A DNA stretch of 64,000 nucleotides from an uncultured Gemmiger sp. (GCA_944386495.1 CALXBE010000007.1:48112-112111); one strand, 5' to 3'; positions 35,020 through 44,998 are shown, counted from the first letter of the stretch. Made by a program: numbers and translations. Notes: a model not told the origin generated them from the sequence alone.

Positions 35020-36099
35020 TCAGTCATAGCTGCGGGGATTGCTCTCCAGAATCTGCCGCAGCAGCCGGGGCCGGTCCAGCATGGCCCCCGCCCCCAGCAC
35101 CACGCAGTCCAGGGGATTTTCCACCGTTTTCACCGGGATTCCGATTTCCCCGGCCAGCACCTGGTCCAGTCCCGGCAGAAGGGAGCCGCCCCCGGACAGG
35201 GTGATGCCCCGGTCCACAATATCGCTGGACAGCTCGGGCGGGGTCACCTCCAGGGCGGATTTCACCGCTTCCACGATTTCGGACACACTGTCCGCCAACG
35301 CTTCCCGCACCTCCCGGGTGCGGAGGGTGACATTTTTGGGCAGGCCGTCCACCAGGTTCCGGCCCTTCACCTCCATGGCCAGTTCCTCCTCCACGGGGCC
35401 TGCACCCCCCAGGGCGATTTTTACCCCCTCGGCGGTGCGCTCCCCCACCAGAAGGTTATGTTTCTGCTTGATGTACCCGGCGATGGCCTTGTCAAAGGCG
35501 TCGCCCCCTACCCGGAGGCTCCGGCTGGCCACCACCCCTCCCAGGCTGATGACTGCCACCTCGGTGGTGCCGCCCCCGATATCTACAATGAGGTTTCCCG
35601 CAGGCTCCTCAATAGGAAGCCCTGCCCCGATGGCGGCGGCCATGGGTTCTTCCAGAATGTCCACCTGGCCTGCTCCCGCCCGCCGGGCGGCGGACTGGAC
35701 TGCCCGGCGCTCCACCTCGGTGACCCCGCCGGGGACGCAGATGACCACCCAGGGCCGGAAAAACAGGCTTTTGCCGCAGGCTTTTTTAATGAAGTGTTCC
35801 AGCATGGCGGCGGTAATCTCAAAATCCGCAATGACCCCCTGACGCAAAGGCCGCACCGCCAGAATGGATTCCGGGGTCCGGCCTATGACCGCCTTGGCCT
35901 CGCTGCCGAAAAACCGGGGCTGGCCTGTGGCCGCCTCCACCGCCACCACGCTGGGTTCCCGGAGAATGATCCCCTTCCCCTTCATATACACCAATGTGTT
36001 GGCAGTACCCAGGTCAATGCCGATACTGCTGCAAAAAGAAAAGCCCATGCCTCTCATCCCCTTTTCCAAAATAGTCCTGAGACCTTCCCATCCATTCAT
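35020..36099 (-). CDS. mreB: Rod-shape-determining protein MreB
   Basis: 359 residues from the ATG at 36099, eight bases after AAGGAG. Actin-fold ATPase: GIDLGTANTLVY (phosphate 1), VDIGGGTTEVAV (phosphate 2) and LSGGGSLLPG (adenosine). The start gives an extension of about 25 residues before the usual MreB start; an internal ATG at 36048 (MGFSFCSS) would give the normal length, though its ribosome site is weaker. The filament guides side-wall synthesis. Confidence 0.95.
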   Translation of the reverse strand: MNGWEGLRTILEKGMRGMGFSFCSSIGIDLGTANTLVYMKGKGIILREPSVVAVEAATGQPRFFGSEAKAVIGRTPESILAVRPLRQGVIADFEITAAMLEHFIKKACGKSLFFRPWVVICVPGGVTEVERRAVQSAARRAGAGQVDILEEPMAAAIGAGLPIEEPAGNLIVDIGGGTTEVAVISLGGVVASRSLRVGGDAFDKAIAGYIKQKHNLLVGERTAEGVKIALGGAGPVEEELAMEVKGRNLVDGLPKNVTLRTREVREALADSVSEIVEAVKSALEVTPPELSSDIVDRGITLSGGGSLLPGLDQVLAGEIGIPVKTVENPLDCVVLGAGAMLDRPRLLRQILESNPRSYD

Positions 36100-36177
36100 A
36101 CGCTGCACTCCTTTGTTTTAGAGCACAGTCCCGGATCTCGTTTTGGAAAAAGAGGAAAAAAGGCTGGGCTCTTTCAT

Positions 36178-36744
36178 TCAGAACGCTGCTTCTTCCTCAA
36201 AATGTTTCAACATCTGACCTACCAGGCAGACCGGCAGGCCCATAATGTTGAAGTAGGTTCCCCGGATGGCACTGCACCAGAGGGCCGCATGGCCCTGGAT
36301 GGCGTAGCCTCCCGCCTTGTCGTAGGGTTCCGGGGTGTCCAGATAGGCTTCCAGGTCCTCCCCTTCAATGGGAAGGAAATCCACCTGGCTGGTCTCCACC
36401 CGGCTGAGAATCCTGCCGTCCCGGGCCAGACAGACCCCGGTGTGGACCAGGTGGGTCTGTCCCGACAGGGCGGTAAGCATCCGCCGGGCGTCCTCCTTGT
36501 CCCTGGGCTTTCCAAAAACCTGGCCCTGGAACTCCACCACCGTGTCGCACCCCAGCACCAGGGCCCCCGGGTTTTCCCAGGAAACGGCCAGGCACTTTTC
36601 CCGGCCCAGGGCCTGGGCCAGGGCGGCGGGGTTTGGTGCGGTGATGGCGGATTCATCCACCTGGCTTACCTTGATGGTGAAATCCCGGGTGATCATTCCC
36701 AGCAGCTCCTGCCGCCGGGGACTTGCCGATGCCAAAATCAACAT
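36178..36744 (-). CDS. maf: Maf family nucleotide pyrophosphatase
   Basis: 188 residues from the ATG at 36744 (AAGGAGG). LILASASPRRQELL at the N-terminus and GCDTVV are the family signatures; Maf proteins hydrolyse dTTP, UTP or modified nucleotides and are linked to septum formation. The usual next-door position to mreB is kept. Confidence 0.94.
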   Translation of the reverse strand: MLILASASPRRQELLGMITRDFTIKVSQVDESAITAPNPAALAQALGREKCLAVSWENPGALVLGCDTVVEFQGQVFGKPRDKEDARRMLTALSGQTHLVHTGVCLARDGRILSRVETSQVDFLPIEGEDLEAYLDTPEPYDKAGGYAIQGHAALWCSAIRGTYFNIMGLPVCLVGQMLKHFEEEAAF

Positions 36745-36757
36745 ATTCCGCCCCTCC

Positions 36758-37006
36758 TTACAGCCGTTTGATCCGGGTGTACACATAGAGGGCTGCCCCG
36801 ATGGTGAAGATCTGGGCCACATTTACCCCCATGTAAAAGTCCATGTTCAGCCGGACCACCCCAAAGTCAAAGTTGGGCGAAATACTGATTCCCTGGGCGT
36901 AGGCCAGCCAGGCCAGGGCAGGGACCCCGGCGCAGAGCCCGGCGATCATCCCGCCCAGCACGATTCCGGCCAGGACACAAAAAATCAGAAGAAGTGTTCT
37001 TTTCAT
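36758..37006 (-). CDS. DUF4321 family small membrane protein
   Basis: 82 residues with two membrane helices (about 5-28 and 58-77) around a conserved loop (SPNFDFGVVRLNMDF). From memory this matches DUF4321, found in Clostridia beside maf and mreB. Function unknown; a link to wall elongation is inferred from context. Confidence 0.8.
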   Translation of the reverse strand: MKRTLLLIFCVLAGIVLGGMIAGLCAGVPALAWLAYAQGISISPNFDFGVVRLNMDFYMGVNVAQIFTIGAALYVYTRIKRL

Positions 37007-37087
37007 TAGAATAATCCTCCCTGAGGTCGAAAAATAGTAAAGGCTGGAAGGAACTGGAAAATTTTACCAATTTTCCCTTTTCCCTTC

Positions 37088-37537
37088 TCAGGTAGTCCCG
37101 GTGGAGCCAAAGCCTCCCTGGCCCCGCTGGGTGTCGTCCAGGGCCTGGGCCTGGACAAAGGCGGCCTGATAGACCGGGGCAATGCTGAGCTGGGCCACCC
37201 GCTCCCCGGGCTGGATGGTGTAGGCCTCGCTGCCCAGGTTGATCATGGGGACCTTCAGCTCTCCCCGGTAGTCGGAGTCCACCACTCCCACTCCGTTGGC
37301 CATGCAGAGGCCGTGTTTGATGGACAGGCCGCTCCGGGCATAGACCAGGGCCACACATCCCGCATGGGGCAGCTGGATGGCAATGCCGGTGGGAACCAGT
37401 GCCCGCTGACCGGGGGCGATGGTCATGGGGGCGGGAATGCAGGCGGACAGGTCCGCAGCTGCCGCACCGGGGGTGGCGTACCGGGGCACCTGGGCCGCCG
37501 GGTCAAGCTGCAAATATTTTACTTCAATGGATTCCAT
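37088..37537 (-). CDS. dut: dUTP diphosphatase
   Basis: 149 residues, trimeric dUTPase. Motifs in order: AAAADLSA (1), ARSGLSIKHGL (2), GVGVVDSDYRGEL (3, with the uracil-discriminating loop), ERVAQLSI (4) and the flexible GQGGFGSTG (5). It removes dUTP and makes dUMP for thymidylate synthesis. Confidence 0.97.
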   Translation of the reverse strand: MESIEVKYLQLDPAAQVPRYATPGAAAADLSACIPAPMTIAPGQRALVPTGIAIQLPHAGCVALVYARSGLSIKHGLCMANGVGVVDSDYRGELKVPMINLGSEAYTIQPGERVAQLSIAPVYQAAFVQAQALDDTQRGQGGFGSTGTT

Positions 37538-37551
37538 GGAATGGTTCCTCC

Positions 37552-39606
37552 TCAGTTGGTTCCTTTATAGTAGAGGCCCCGGGTAAACTCCCCGGCAAAG
37601 GGACGGCGGGCCTTCATATCTTCCAGCACAGCGGCGGCTTCCTCCCGGGTTTCCAGGGTGAACCAGGCCAGCTTTATCTCCCCGGGCAGGGGCTTGTCCC
37701 CCATGTAGAGAGGCACCGGGTTATAGATGGTCCGAATCCCCAGGCCGCACCGGACCGGGAATTTCTTGGCTTTCCGGTCGGTAAGGGTCCCCGCCTTGGA
37801 GCACCGGTCACAGTCGGTGACATTTTTCAGGGGGCAGGCCCGGGTGAACATAAGGGGCAGATGACCGTAAGCCACCACTCCTACCGGGATTCCGGGGGTG
37901 ATGTTCTCCATGTCCCCCAGGGTGACTTCGGGCAGGGGGGTAATGCTCTTGCAGCCCAGGGCCTTGGCTTCCAGGGCCGAGAGGGGGTTGGTGATGTTCA
38001 GGCCCATTCCCCCGAAGAGGGGCAGACCCTTGGCCAGCCGGAACTGGCCCAGGTTGTTCACCTCATACCCCAAAAATCCCTGGTCCCGGGTATTCTTAAT
38101 TTGAGTTTCCAGGCTGGCTTCCACCGCCCCGAACATGACCCGGGGCAGTTCCAGCACCACCTTTTTCCGCAGCTGGGGGGGCACTTTCCGTGCCTGGGCA
38201 ATGGGAAGCTGGAAATAGGTGAGCTTTTCCGCCCATTCCCGGGGAATCTGGTCCCAGGATTCAAACCGGGCGGCCAGGGCCTGGCCCTTGAGGGCAGGCC
38301 GGGGGGCAAAGGCGGGCAGAGTGTAGGCTGCCACCGGGATGGGCCGGGGGGTGCTGCGGAGGGCCAGCAGCTTTTCCAGCACCTGCCGGCGCAGTTCGTT
38401 CCACTGGGCGGCGGGGAGGAAGGAGGGGGCTCCCGGCTCCCCGGTCAGTTCCATCCCCTCAAAGAGGAAGGGGGTCCCTCCCGTTTTGGAGAGGGCTTTC
38501 TCAATGGCGGGGGCCTGGTCCTTCTGGGCAGGCTGGGGGGCGGCTTCCGAGTAGGCGGAAGCCCGGTTCTCCTCCCCGTCGGCGGCGGTGACCTTCACCC
38601 CATCCGGGTCCAGTTCCACGGTGAATCTCACCGGGACCCGGGGCCGTTCCCGCCGGTAAAGTTCCCGCAGGCCGGGCAGGCTTTCCTTGGTCCGGGCGGT
38701 GTCCTCCTGGGTGCGGGTGCCGAACATGGTCCGGTCGATTTTTCCTTCCAGATACCCTTTTGTAAAGCCGGACCGGGAAAAGACCGATTCCAGCAGGGTC
38801 TTGTCGTAGGGTTTCCCCTCCCGGGCCAGCAGGCAGGCGTTTACCGCTGCCGCCACATATTCCGGGGGACGGAGCCGTCCCTCGATTTTGGCGCTGGCCA
38901 CCCCCATTTCCTGGAAGCGGGGCAGGTATTCAATGAGGGACTGGTCTTTCAGGCTGAGATGGTGTTCCTGACCGGGCATTCCTGCGGGAAGGTTCCGGGC
39001 ATCAAAGGGAAGGCGGCAGGGTCCGGCACAGCTGCCCCGGTTCCCGCTTCGTCCCCCCAGGAAAGCGCTCATATAGCACTGGCCGCTGACACTCATGCAG
39101 AGGGCGCCGTGGACGAACACCTCGGTCTCAATGCCGCAGTGTTTGGTGATATGCTCGATTTCTGCCAGGTTCAGTTCCCGGGCCAGGATGACCCGGGTGA
39201 ATCCCATCTCCGCCGCCTGCAAAGCCCCGGACAGGGAATGGACGGTGAGCTGGGTGCTGGCATGGCGGGCCAGGGCGGGGGCAATGTCCCGGGCCAGGGC
39301 GGCGGTGGCCAGGTCCTGCAGGATGACCGCATCCGCTCCGGCGGCGGCTACCTCCCGGATGCACTGGGCCATCTCCTCCAGTTCCCCGGCATAGAGGGTG
39401 GTGTTGAGGGTCACATTGACCTTTACCCCCCGGGCATGGCAGAACTGCACCGCCTGAGCCAGACGGTCAGGGGTGAAGTTTCCGGCGCTCCGCCGGGCAT
39501 TGAACCGGGTAAACCCCAGATAAACAGCATCAGCGCCGCTGTAAACAGCGGCGCTCAGCATTTCCTCGTTTCCTACCGGGGCCAGGATCTCGATGGTATT
39601 CCTCAT
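37552..39606 (-). CDS. U32 family peptidase-like protein with C-terminal DUF3656-type region
   Basis: 684 residues from the ATG at 39606, which overlaps the zapA stop as ATGA. The N-terminal half carries the U32 features: DAVYLGF near residue 27 and the signature with clustered cysteines VHGALCMSVSGQCYMS...GSCAGPCR (about 165-200). The long C-terminal half resembles DUF3656 and ends with a CDRCSK cysteine motif. Several U32 proteins turned out to be prephenate-dependent tRNA/rRNA hydroxylases (TrhP, RlhA), so an RNA-modifying role is as likely as proteolysis. Confidence 0.88.
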   Translation of the reverse strand: MRNTIEILAPVGNEEMLSAAVYSGADAVYLGFTRFNARRSAGNFTPDRLAQAVQFCHARGVKVNVTLNTTLYAGELEEMAQCIREVAAAGADAVILQDLATAALARDIAPALARHASTQLTVHSLSGALQAAEMGFTRVILARELNLAEIEHITKHCGIETEVFVHGALCMSVSGQCYMSAFLGGRSGNRGSCAGPCRLPFDARNLPAGMPGQEHHLSLKDQSLIEYLPRFQEMGVASAKIEGRLRPPEYVAAAVNACLLAREGKPYDKTLLESVFSRSGFTKGYLEGKIDRTMFGTRTQEDTARTKESLPGLRELYRRERPRVPVRFTVELDPDGVKVTAADGEENRASAYSEAAPQPAQKDQAPAIEKALSKTGGTPFLFEGMELTGEPGAPSFLPAAQWNELRRQVLEKLLALRSTPRPIPVAAYTLPAFAPRPALKGQALAARFESWDQIPREWAEKLTYFQLPIAQARKVPPQLRKKVVLELPRVMFGAVEASLETQIKNTRDQGFLGYEVNNLGQFRLAKGLPLFGGMGLNITNPLSALEAKALGCKSITPLPEVTLGDMENITPGIPVGVVAYGHLPLMFTRACPLKNVTDCDRCSKAGTLTDRKAKKFPVRCGLGIRTIYNPVPLYMGDKPLPGEIKLAWFTLETREEAAAVLEDMKARRPFAGEFTRGLYYKGTN

Positions 39607-39980
39607 ACTTTCCCCTTTTCCAGACGCTGGAGGGCCAGGTTCAGTTTCCGGCTCAGCTCCTCGTTTTCCTTTTTCAGCCGGGCGGCCTCCTCCCGGGCTT
39701 CCCGCAGCCCCAGCTGGGCCCGGGCCGCATCTTCCAGGTAGTCCTTCAGCTGCCGGCGCATATTCTCCACCGTGGTCTCCGCCTTTTCCAGTTCGTCCAG
39801 GTAGCTCAGGGCCACCAGCACCGTGGCCCGGCTCATGGACAATCCGTACCGGGGCGAAGTATATTCGTTGATGTCCCGCTCCATCCGCTGGGCCAGAGTG
39901 CGGAAATACTCCTCGGACTGGGTGGAAGTCAGGTAGTAATCCGTGCCGCAGATGTTCAGCTTTACATGATTGGGGGTCAA
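39603..39980 (-). CDS. zapA: Cell division protein ZapA
   Basis: 125 residues from a TTG at 39980 with AAGAAGGTG before it; no ATG is available in frame near the conserved start. The N-terminal ZapA domain (NHVKLNICGTDYYLTS) is followed by a long coiled coil (about 70-120). It crosslinks FtsZ filaments. It leads the zapA-U32-dut-DUF4321-maf-mre series on the minus strand. Confidence 0.88.
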   Translation of the reverse strand: MTPNHVKLNICGTDYYLTSTQSEEYFRTLAQRMERDINEYTSPRYGLSMSRATVLVALSYLDELEKAETTVENMRRQLKDYLEDAARAQLGLREAREEAARLKKENEELSRKLNLALQRLEKGKV

Positions 39981-40141
39981 CAGAGGGCACCTTCTTTCTA
40001 TGGAAAATTTCCCCCCTTTCTCCGGCCGGGTCAGAGGGAAAACTGCTTTTTTCGGTGGTTTCATTATATAATAAATTCCCTTCCAGGAAAAGCCCCGGGC
40101 CGGAAAATTTATTCTCCTGCCATAAAATGGCCCTTTTTTTC

Positions 40142-40170
40142 TTGCCAGCGGGGAATAAATCAAGTATAAT
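40142..40170 (+). promoter_or_regulatory. glgP promoter
   Basis: TTGCCA (40142-40147), 17-base spacer, TATAAT (40165-40170). The roughly 85-base leader can fold GGAGGG / CCCTCC. On the other strand a TATAAT near 40070 may serve zapA, with a weak -35. Confidence 0.75.
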
Positions 40171-40262
40171 ATGGTTACTTGCGGAGGGCTTTTGCGGCCT
40201 CTGAGGGCCCTTTCCCTCCCGGCACAGTTCCAAAATCATCTTTTTGAGGAGTGTATATCGTT

Positions 40263-42665
40263 ATGAATCTTTCCAAAAAAGAGTTCAAAGAACTGCTGGT
40301 GAGCCGTCTTCAGAGCGACAGCGGCGTCACCCTGGACATGGCTTCCCATCAGCAGCTGTATCGGGCACTGGCCCTTATCGCCCGCAAACTCATGAGCGAC
40401 CAGCATAAGAAGTTCCTCTCCAAGGCCCTGGGCCACGGGGACAAGCAGGTGTACTACCTCTGCATGGAATTCCTCATGGGCCGCAGCCTGAAAACCAGCC
40501 TGTTCAACCTGGGCCTGGACAAGGTTGCCGCCGAGGTGCTCCGGGATGCGGATGTAAACCTGGACAGCGTTTACGAGGAAGAGCCGGATGCCGGTCTGGG
40601 CAACGGCGGTCTGGGCCGTCTGGCCGCCTGCTATCTGGACGGCATGGCCACCGACTGCATTGCAGGCAGCGGCTACTCCATCCTGTATGAGTACGGCATT
40701 TTCAAGCAGAAGATCGTGGACGGCTGGCAGCAGGAAACTGCCGACAACTGGCTGCCCGGCGGCCGTGTATGGCTGAAAGAGCATCCCGACCAGGCTCAGG
40801 AGATCCGGTTTGACGGCCATATCAAGGAGAGTTGGGACCACGGCTTCCACTATGTACAGCACCTGGGCTACAACAGCGTTATGGCTGTGCCCAACGATAT
40901 GTATGTGCAGGGATATGACGGCCAGGGCGTAGCCAAGCTCCGTCTGTGGCAGGCCAAGGCACCCGACTTTGACATGGCTTCCTTCAACGCCGGCGAGTAC
41001 GGCAGCGCCATGAGCAAGAACGCCTCCGCCGAGCTTATCTCCAAAATTCTCTACCCCAACGACAACCACACTGAGGGCAAGATCCTTCGTCTCCGCCAGC
41101 AGTATTTCCTGTCCGCTGCCTCCATCGGGGACATTGTCCAGCAGCACCTGAACACCTACGGCACCATGGACAACCTGCCCGACAAGGTAGCCATCCAGCT
41201 CAACGACACCCACCCCACCCTGGCCATTCCCGAGCTTATGCGGATCCTGCTGGACGAGTGCGGCTACGAGTGGGATGCCGCCTTCGACATCTGCCGCCGG
41301 ACCTTCGCCTACACCAACCACACCGTTATGAGCGAGGCTCTGGAAAAGTGGAATGTGGACATCTTCAAGGCCACCCTGCCCCGCATCTACTCCATCGTAG
41401 CTGAGATGGACCGCCGGGCCCGCATCGACCTGTTCAAGGCTTTCCCCGGAGACAAGGGCAAGGTGGACTACATGGCTATCCTGGGGGACAATCAGGTACG
41501 GATGGCCAACATCTGTGTCTTTACCTGCCACTCCATCAACGGCGTTTCCAAGCTCCACAGCGAGATCATCAAGGACAGTGTCTTCCACGACTACTACCTG
41601 TACAAGCCCGAGGCTTTCAAGAATGTGACCAACGGTATCGCCTACCGGCGGTGGCTGCTGGCCTCCAACCCCGGCCTGACCAACCTGCTTTCCGAGACCA
41701 TCGGGGACGGGTTCAAGAAGGACGCCTCCAAGCTTGCCCTCTTTAACCAGTACGCCGACGACAAGACCGTCCAGGAGAAGCTGGAAAAGGTGAAGAAGGG
41801 CAACAAGGAAGCCTTTGCCGAGTACCTGAAAAAGGCTACCGGCCAGGTCATTGACCCGGATTCCATCTTTGACTGCCAGGTCAAGCGGATGCACGAGTAC
41901 AAGCGGCAGCACCTGAACGCCCTCAACATTGCCGCCCAGTATCTCTACCTGAAGAACAACCCCAACGCAGATTTCCTGCCCAAGACCTACATCTTCGGCG
42001 CCAAGGCTGCTCCCGGCTACTACATGGCCAAGCAGATGATCCGGATGATCTGCAAGCTGGGCGACCTGATCGACAACGATCCCGCCGTCCGTGAGAAACT
42101 GCGGATCGTCTATCTGGAGGAGTACTGTGTCTCCCTCAGCGAGCGGCTCATGCCCGCTTCCGAGGTTTCCGAGCAGATTTCCCTGGCAGGCACCGAGGCT
42201 TCCGGCACCGGCAACATGAAGTTCATGCTCAACGGCGCCATCACCCTGGGCACCCTGGACGGCGCCAATGTGGAGATCGCCGATGCCGCCGGCAAGGAGA
42301 ACGAGATCATCTTCGGTATGCTCACCCCCGAGGTGAACGCCCTCAAGAACATGGGCTATCATCCCAGCATGTTCTACGGCAACGACGAGGTGGCCATGGA
42401 AGTGCTGTCCTTCCTGGAGCGGGGCTGGAACGGGGAGAACTTCCACGAGGTAGTCTCCAACCTGCGGACCAGCGACCCCTACATGGTCATGGCCGACTTC
42501 AAGGATTACCGCCGTGCCCAGGCCGACCTGCAGAAGCTCTACGCAGACCGGGCCAAGTGGAACCATATGTCCATCAAGAACATTGCCAACAGCGGTATCT
42601 TCAGCGCCGACCGGAGTGTGGCCGATTATGCCCGGGATATTTGGCACGCCAACCCTGTCAAGTAA
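40263..42665 (+). CDS. glgP: Glycogen/maltodextrin phosphorylase
   Basis: 800 residues. It releases glucose 1-phosphate from alpha-1,4-glucans. The PLP-binding Lys653 lies in GTGNMKFMLNG; NGGLGRLAACYLD is the N-terminal active-site strand. The ATG at 40263 lies 11 bases after GAGGAG; an in-frame GTG at 40251 overlaps that site and is less likely. Biased codon use suggests high expression. The GH13 hydrolase downstream fits a shared role in alpha-glucan use. Confidence 0.97.
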   Translation: MNLSKKEFKELLVSRLQSDSGVTLDMASHQQLYRALALIARKLMSDQHKKFLSKALGHGDKQVYYLCMEFLMGRSLKTSLFNLGLDKVAAEVLRDADVNLDSVYEEEPDAGLGNGGLGRLAACYLDGMATDCIAGSGYSILYEYGIFKQKIVDGWQQETADNWLPGGRVWLKEHPDQAQEIRFDGHIKESWDHGFHYVQHLGYNSVMAVPNDMYVQGYDGQGVAKLRLWQAKAPDFDMASFNAGEYGSAMSKNASAELISKILYPNDNHTEGKILRLRQQYFLSAASIGDIVQQHLNTYGTMDNLPDKVAIQLNDTHPTLAIPELMRILLDECGYEWDAAFDICRRTFAYTNHTVMSEALEKWNVDIFKATLPRIYSIVAEMDRRARIDLFKAFPGDKGKVDYMAILGDNQVRMANICVFTCHSINGVSKLHSEIIKDSVFHDYYLYKPEAFKNVTNGIAYRRWLLASNPGLTNLLSETIGDGFKKDASKLALFNQYADDKTVQEKLEKVKKGNKEAFAEYLKKATGQVIDPDSIFDCQVKRMHEYKRQHLNALNIAAQYLYLKNNPNADFLPKTYIFGAKAAPGYYMAKQMIRMICKLGDLIDNDPAVREKLRIVYLEEYCVSLSERLMPASEVSEQISLAGTEASGTGNMKFMLNGAITLGTLDGANVEIADAAGKENEIIFGMLTPEVNALKNMGYHPSMFYGNDEVAMEVLSFLERGWNGENFHEVVSNLRTSDPYMVMADFKDYRRAQADLQKLYADRAKWNHMSIKNIANSGIFSADRSVADYARDIWHANPVK

Positions 42666-42686
42666 TCCCACCCTTTTGTTTCCCAG

Positions 42687-42720
42687 GGCCCCCGGAATTT
42701 TTCGGGGGCCTTCTTTTATT
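42687..42720 (+). terminator. Terminator after glgP
   Basis: Stem GGCCCCCG / CGGGGGCC (42687-42710) followed by TTCTTTTATT. Confidence 0.87.
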
Positions 42721-42743
42721 CTGAATCACAGGAATGGTATGCC

Positions 42744-44594
42744 ATGGAACACCTTTTTTTCAACAGCACTGACCTGGCCTGCAAGACCCCTGCGGGGGGC
42801 GTGCCCGCAGGCCAGCCCTTTACCCTGCGGCTGAATGTGCCGGTCTCTTACGGGTTCGTCCAGCCCCACCTGGTCCTGACCAAGGACCGGGAGCAGCCGG
42901 TGGAATACCGGATGGATTTCCTGGAACACGCCGGGCAGGAGGATCACTTTGCCATCACCCTGACCCTGGACAAGCCCGGTCTTTACTTTTATTATTTCGA
43001 CCTTCACGCCTGGGGGCGGAAGGTCTACCGGGGTATGATGGAGGAGGGATACCCCTCCCTGGACAAGGAGGGGCCTCAGTGGCAGCTTACCGTCTACCAC
43101 CCGGACTTTGTCACCCCCGGCCCTCTCAAGGGAGGCACCTTCTACCAGATTTTCCCCGACCGGTTCTATGAGGGGGACCCCAATAAGCCCTGGCCCTTCC
43201 CGGAGCGGGTCTACCGGCCCAAGAAGGACCGGGAGCCCTACTTCTGGCCCACCGAGCAGGGAGGGCTCCTCAACAACGATTACTTCGGGGGGGACCTGAA
43301 GGGAATCATGGAGAAGCTGCCCTATCTGGCTAAGATGAATATTTCCATTATCTACCTGAACCCCATTTTTGAGGCCCATTCCAACCACCGGTACAACACC
43401 GCCGACTATCTCAAGGTGGACCCCCTTCTGGGAACGGTGGAGGACTTTGAGGCCCTCTGCAAAAAGGCCAAAAAATACAGCATCCGCATCATTCTGGACG
43501 GGGTGTTCAGCCACACCGGCAGCGACAGTGTCTATTTCAACCGGGAAGGCCGGTACGGCGCCGGAGGATCCTGGCGGGACCCGTCCAGCCCCTACCGGAA
43601 ATGGTTTGATTTCAGCCATCGGTACCCCTGCGGCTACCGGAGCTGGTGGGGCTTTGAGACTCTGCCCGAGGTCAACGAGACCGACCCCTCCTACCAGGAG
43701 TTCATCTGCGGGGAGAACGGGGTCATTGACACCTGGATGAAGCGGGGCGCCGGTGGATTCCGGCTGGATGTAGCCGACGAGCTGCCCGATGATTTCATTG
43801 AAAAGATTCGTTCAGCCGTAAAAAAGCATGGGTCCGACAAACTCCTGCTGGGGGAGATCTGGGAGGATGCCACCAACAAGGAGGCGTACAGCCGCCGCCG
43901 GACCTATCTGCTGGGGAAGGGGCTGGACGGAGTAATGAACTATCCCTTCCGCACCGCCGCCCTGGACTTTGTGAAAGGTGCCCCCATGGAGCAGGTGGCG
44001 GACCAGATCCTCTCCATCTGCGACCATTACCCTGCCCCCGCCCTGCATTCCATGATGAACTTCCTCTCCACCCACGACACCGAGCGGGCCATGACCGCCA
44101 TCGGGGATGAGCCTGCCGCCGGGCGGGACCGGTACTGGCAGAGCGGCCGCCGGATTCGGGGCCAGGCCTACGAGGATGCCATCCGGATGGTCCGGCTGGC
44201 CTATGCCCTTATCTTTACCCTGCCCGGAATTCCCAGCATCTACTACGGGGACGAAATCGCCATGCAGGGCTACCGGGACCCCTTCAACCGGGGATATTTC
44301 AACTGGGAGTCCACCGAGGAACGGCTCCGGCCCATGCTGGCCAACCTGGCCAAGCTCCGCCGGGAATGCGATGCCTTCTCCACCGGACGGTTTGAGCTGG
44401 TCCAGGCCCAAGGGGACCTGCTCCAGTTCCGCCGGGTGGGAAAGACCGAGACCGCCCACATTGCCATCAACCGGGGACCTCACCTTCAAATCATCAATGC
44501 CTTTGATGGTTCTGCCGAGGTAAACCCCTACGGCTTCACCATTCTGGTGGAGGAGAACCAGAAAGACCGTCCCGGATACTTTAAGATTCGATAA
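42744..44594 (+). CDS. Glycoside hydrolase family 13 (alpha-glucosidase/neopullulanase-like)
   Basis: 616 residues. An N-terminal beta-sandwich (1-125) precedes the catalytic barrel. The triad is Asp342 (GFRLDVAD), Glu371 (LLGEIWED) and Asp445 (STHDTER); the substrate-binding block is DGVFSHTGSDS. No signal peptide, so it works inside the cell on imported maltodextrin or glycogen. It could be a cyclomaltodextrinase or neopullulanase. Confidence 0.93.
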   Translation: MEHLFFNSTDLACKTPAGGVPAGQPFTLRLNVPVSYGFVQPHLVLTKDREQPVEYRMDFLEHAGQEDHFAITLTLDKPGLYFYYFDLHAWGRKVYRGMMEEGYPSLDKEGPQWQLTVYHPDFVTPGPLKGGTFYQIFPDRFYEGDPNKPWPFPERVYRPKKDREPYFWPTEQGGLLNNDYFGGDLKGIMEKLPYLAKMNISIIYLNPIFEAHSNHRYNTADYLKVDPLLGTVEDFEALCKKAKKYSIRIILDGVFSHTGSDSVYFNREGRYGAGGSWRDPSSPYRKWFDFSHRYPCGYRSWWGFETLPEVNETDPSYQEFICGENGVIDTWMKRGAGGFRLDVADELPDDFIEKIRSAVKKHGSDKLLLGEIWEDATNKEAYSRRRTYLLGKGLDGVMNYPFRTAALDFVKGAPMEQVADQILSICDHYPAPALHSMMNFLSTHDTERAMTAIGDEPAAGRDRYWQSGRRIRGQAYEDAIRMVRLAYALIFTLPGIPSIYYGDEIAMQGYRDPFNRGYFNWESTEERLRPMLANLAKLRRECDAFSTGRFELVQAQGDLLQFRRVGKTETAHIAINRGPHLQIINAFDGSAEVNPYGFTILVEENQKDRPGYFKIR

Positions 44595-44602
44595 AATTTT
44601 CA

Positions 44603-44630
44603 GCCGTCCCCTTCCGGGGACGGCTTTTCT
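44603..44630 (+). terminator. Terminator after the GH13 gene
   Basis: Stem GCCGTCCCC / GGGGACGGC (44603-44624) followed by TTTTCT. Confidence 0.87.
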
Positions 44631-44682
44631 ATTGCAAGGGATATGCAAACATGGTATTCTGAGAAAAAAGGAGGGGATGCCT

Positions 44683-44973
44683 GTGAACATCGGCGAGAAC
44701 GACTGGCTGGCCCGGGAATACAAACGGGAAGGCCGGACCATCACCCCCCAGGCCGCAAAAAAGCTGGCCCGGGAGCATATGCTGGACTGTGATGCCCGGG
44801 GAATCCGGGTCCGTCACGCCATGGACTGCGAAGCCAGGCAGGTTCAGAACCAGAGCCGGTCCAGGGCCAGGCGGGACAAAGCCGCCTCCCTCCGCCGTCT
44901 GGGGCAGGGGCAGGGCTCTTCCCTCAACCGGCTCATGACCCAGCTGCGGGAACTGCTGGACCTGACCAAGTAA
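44683..44973 (+). CDS. Small basic hypothetical protein
   Basis: 96 residues if it starts at the GTG (44683), eight bases after AGGAGG; an ATG two codons earlier (44677) is only two bases from that site. No membrane segment, no signal; rich in Arg, Lys and Gln, largely helical (RSRARRDKAASLRRLG). I do not recognise the family. It is 25 bases before the SPFH gene and probably co-transcribed. Confidence 0.65.
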   Translation: MNIGENDWLAREYKREGRTITPQAAKKLAREHMLDCDARGIRVRHAMDCEARQVQNQSRSRARRDKAASLRRLGQGQGSSLNRLMTQLRELLDLTK

Positions 44974-44998
44974 AAATGACAAAAGAGGAGGAACTATT

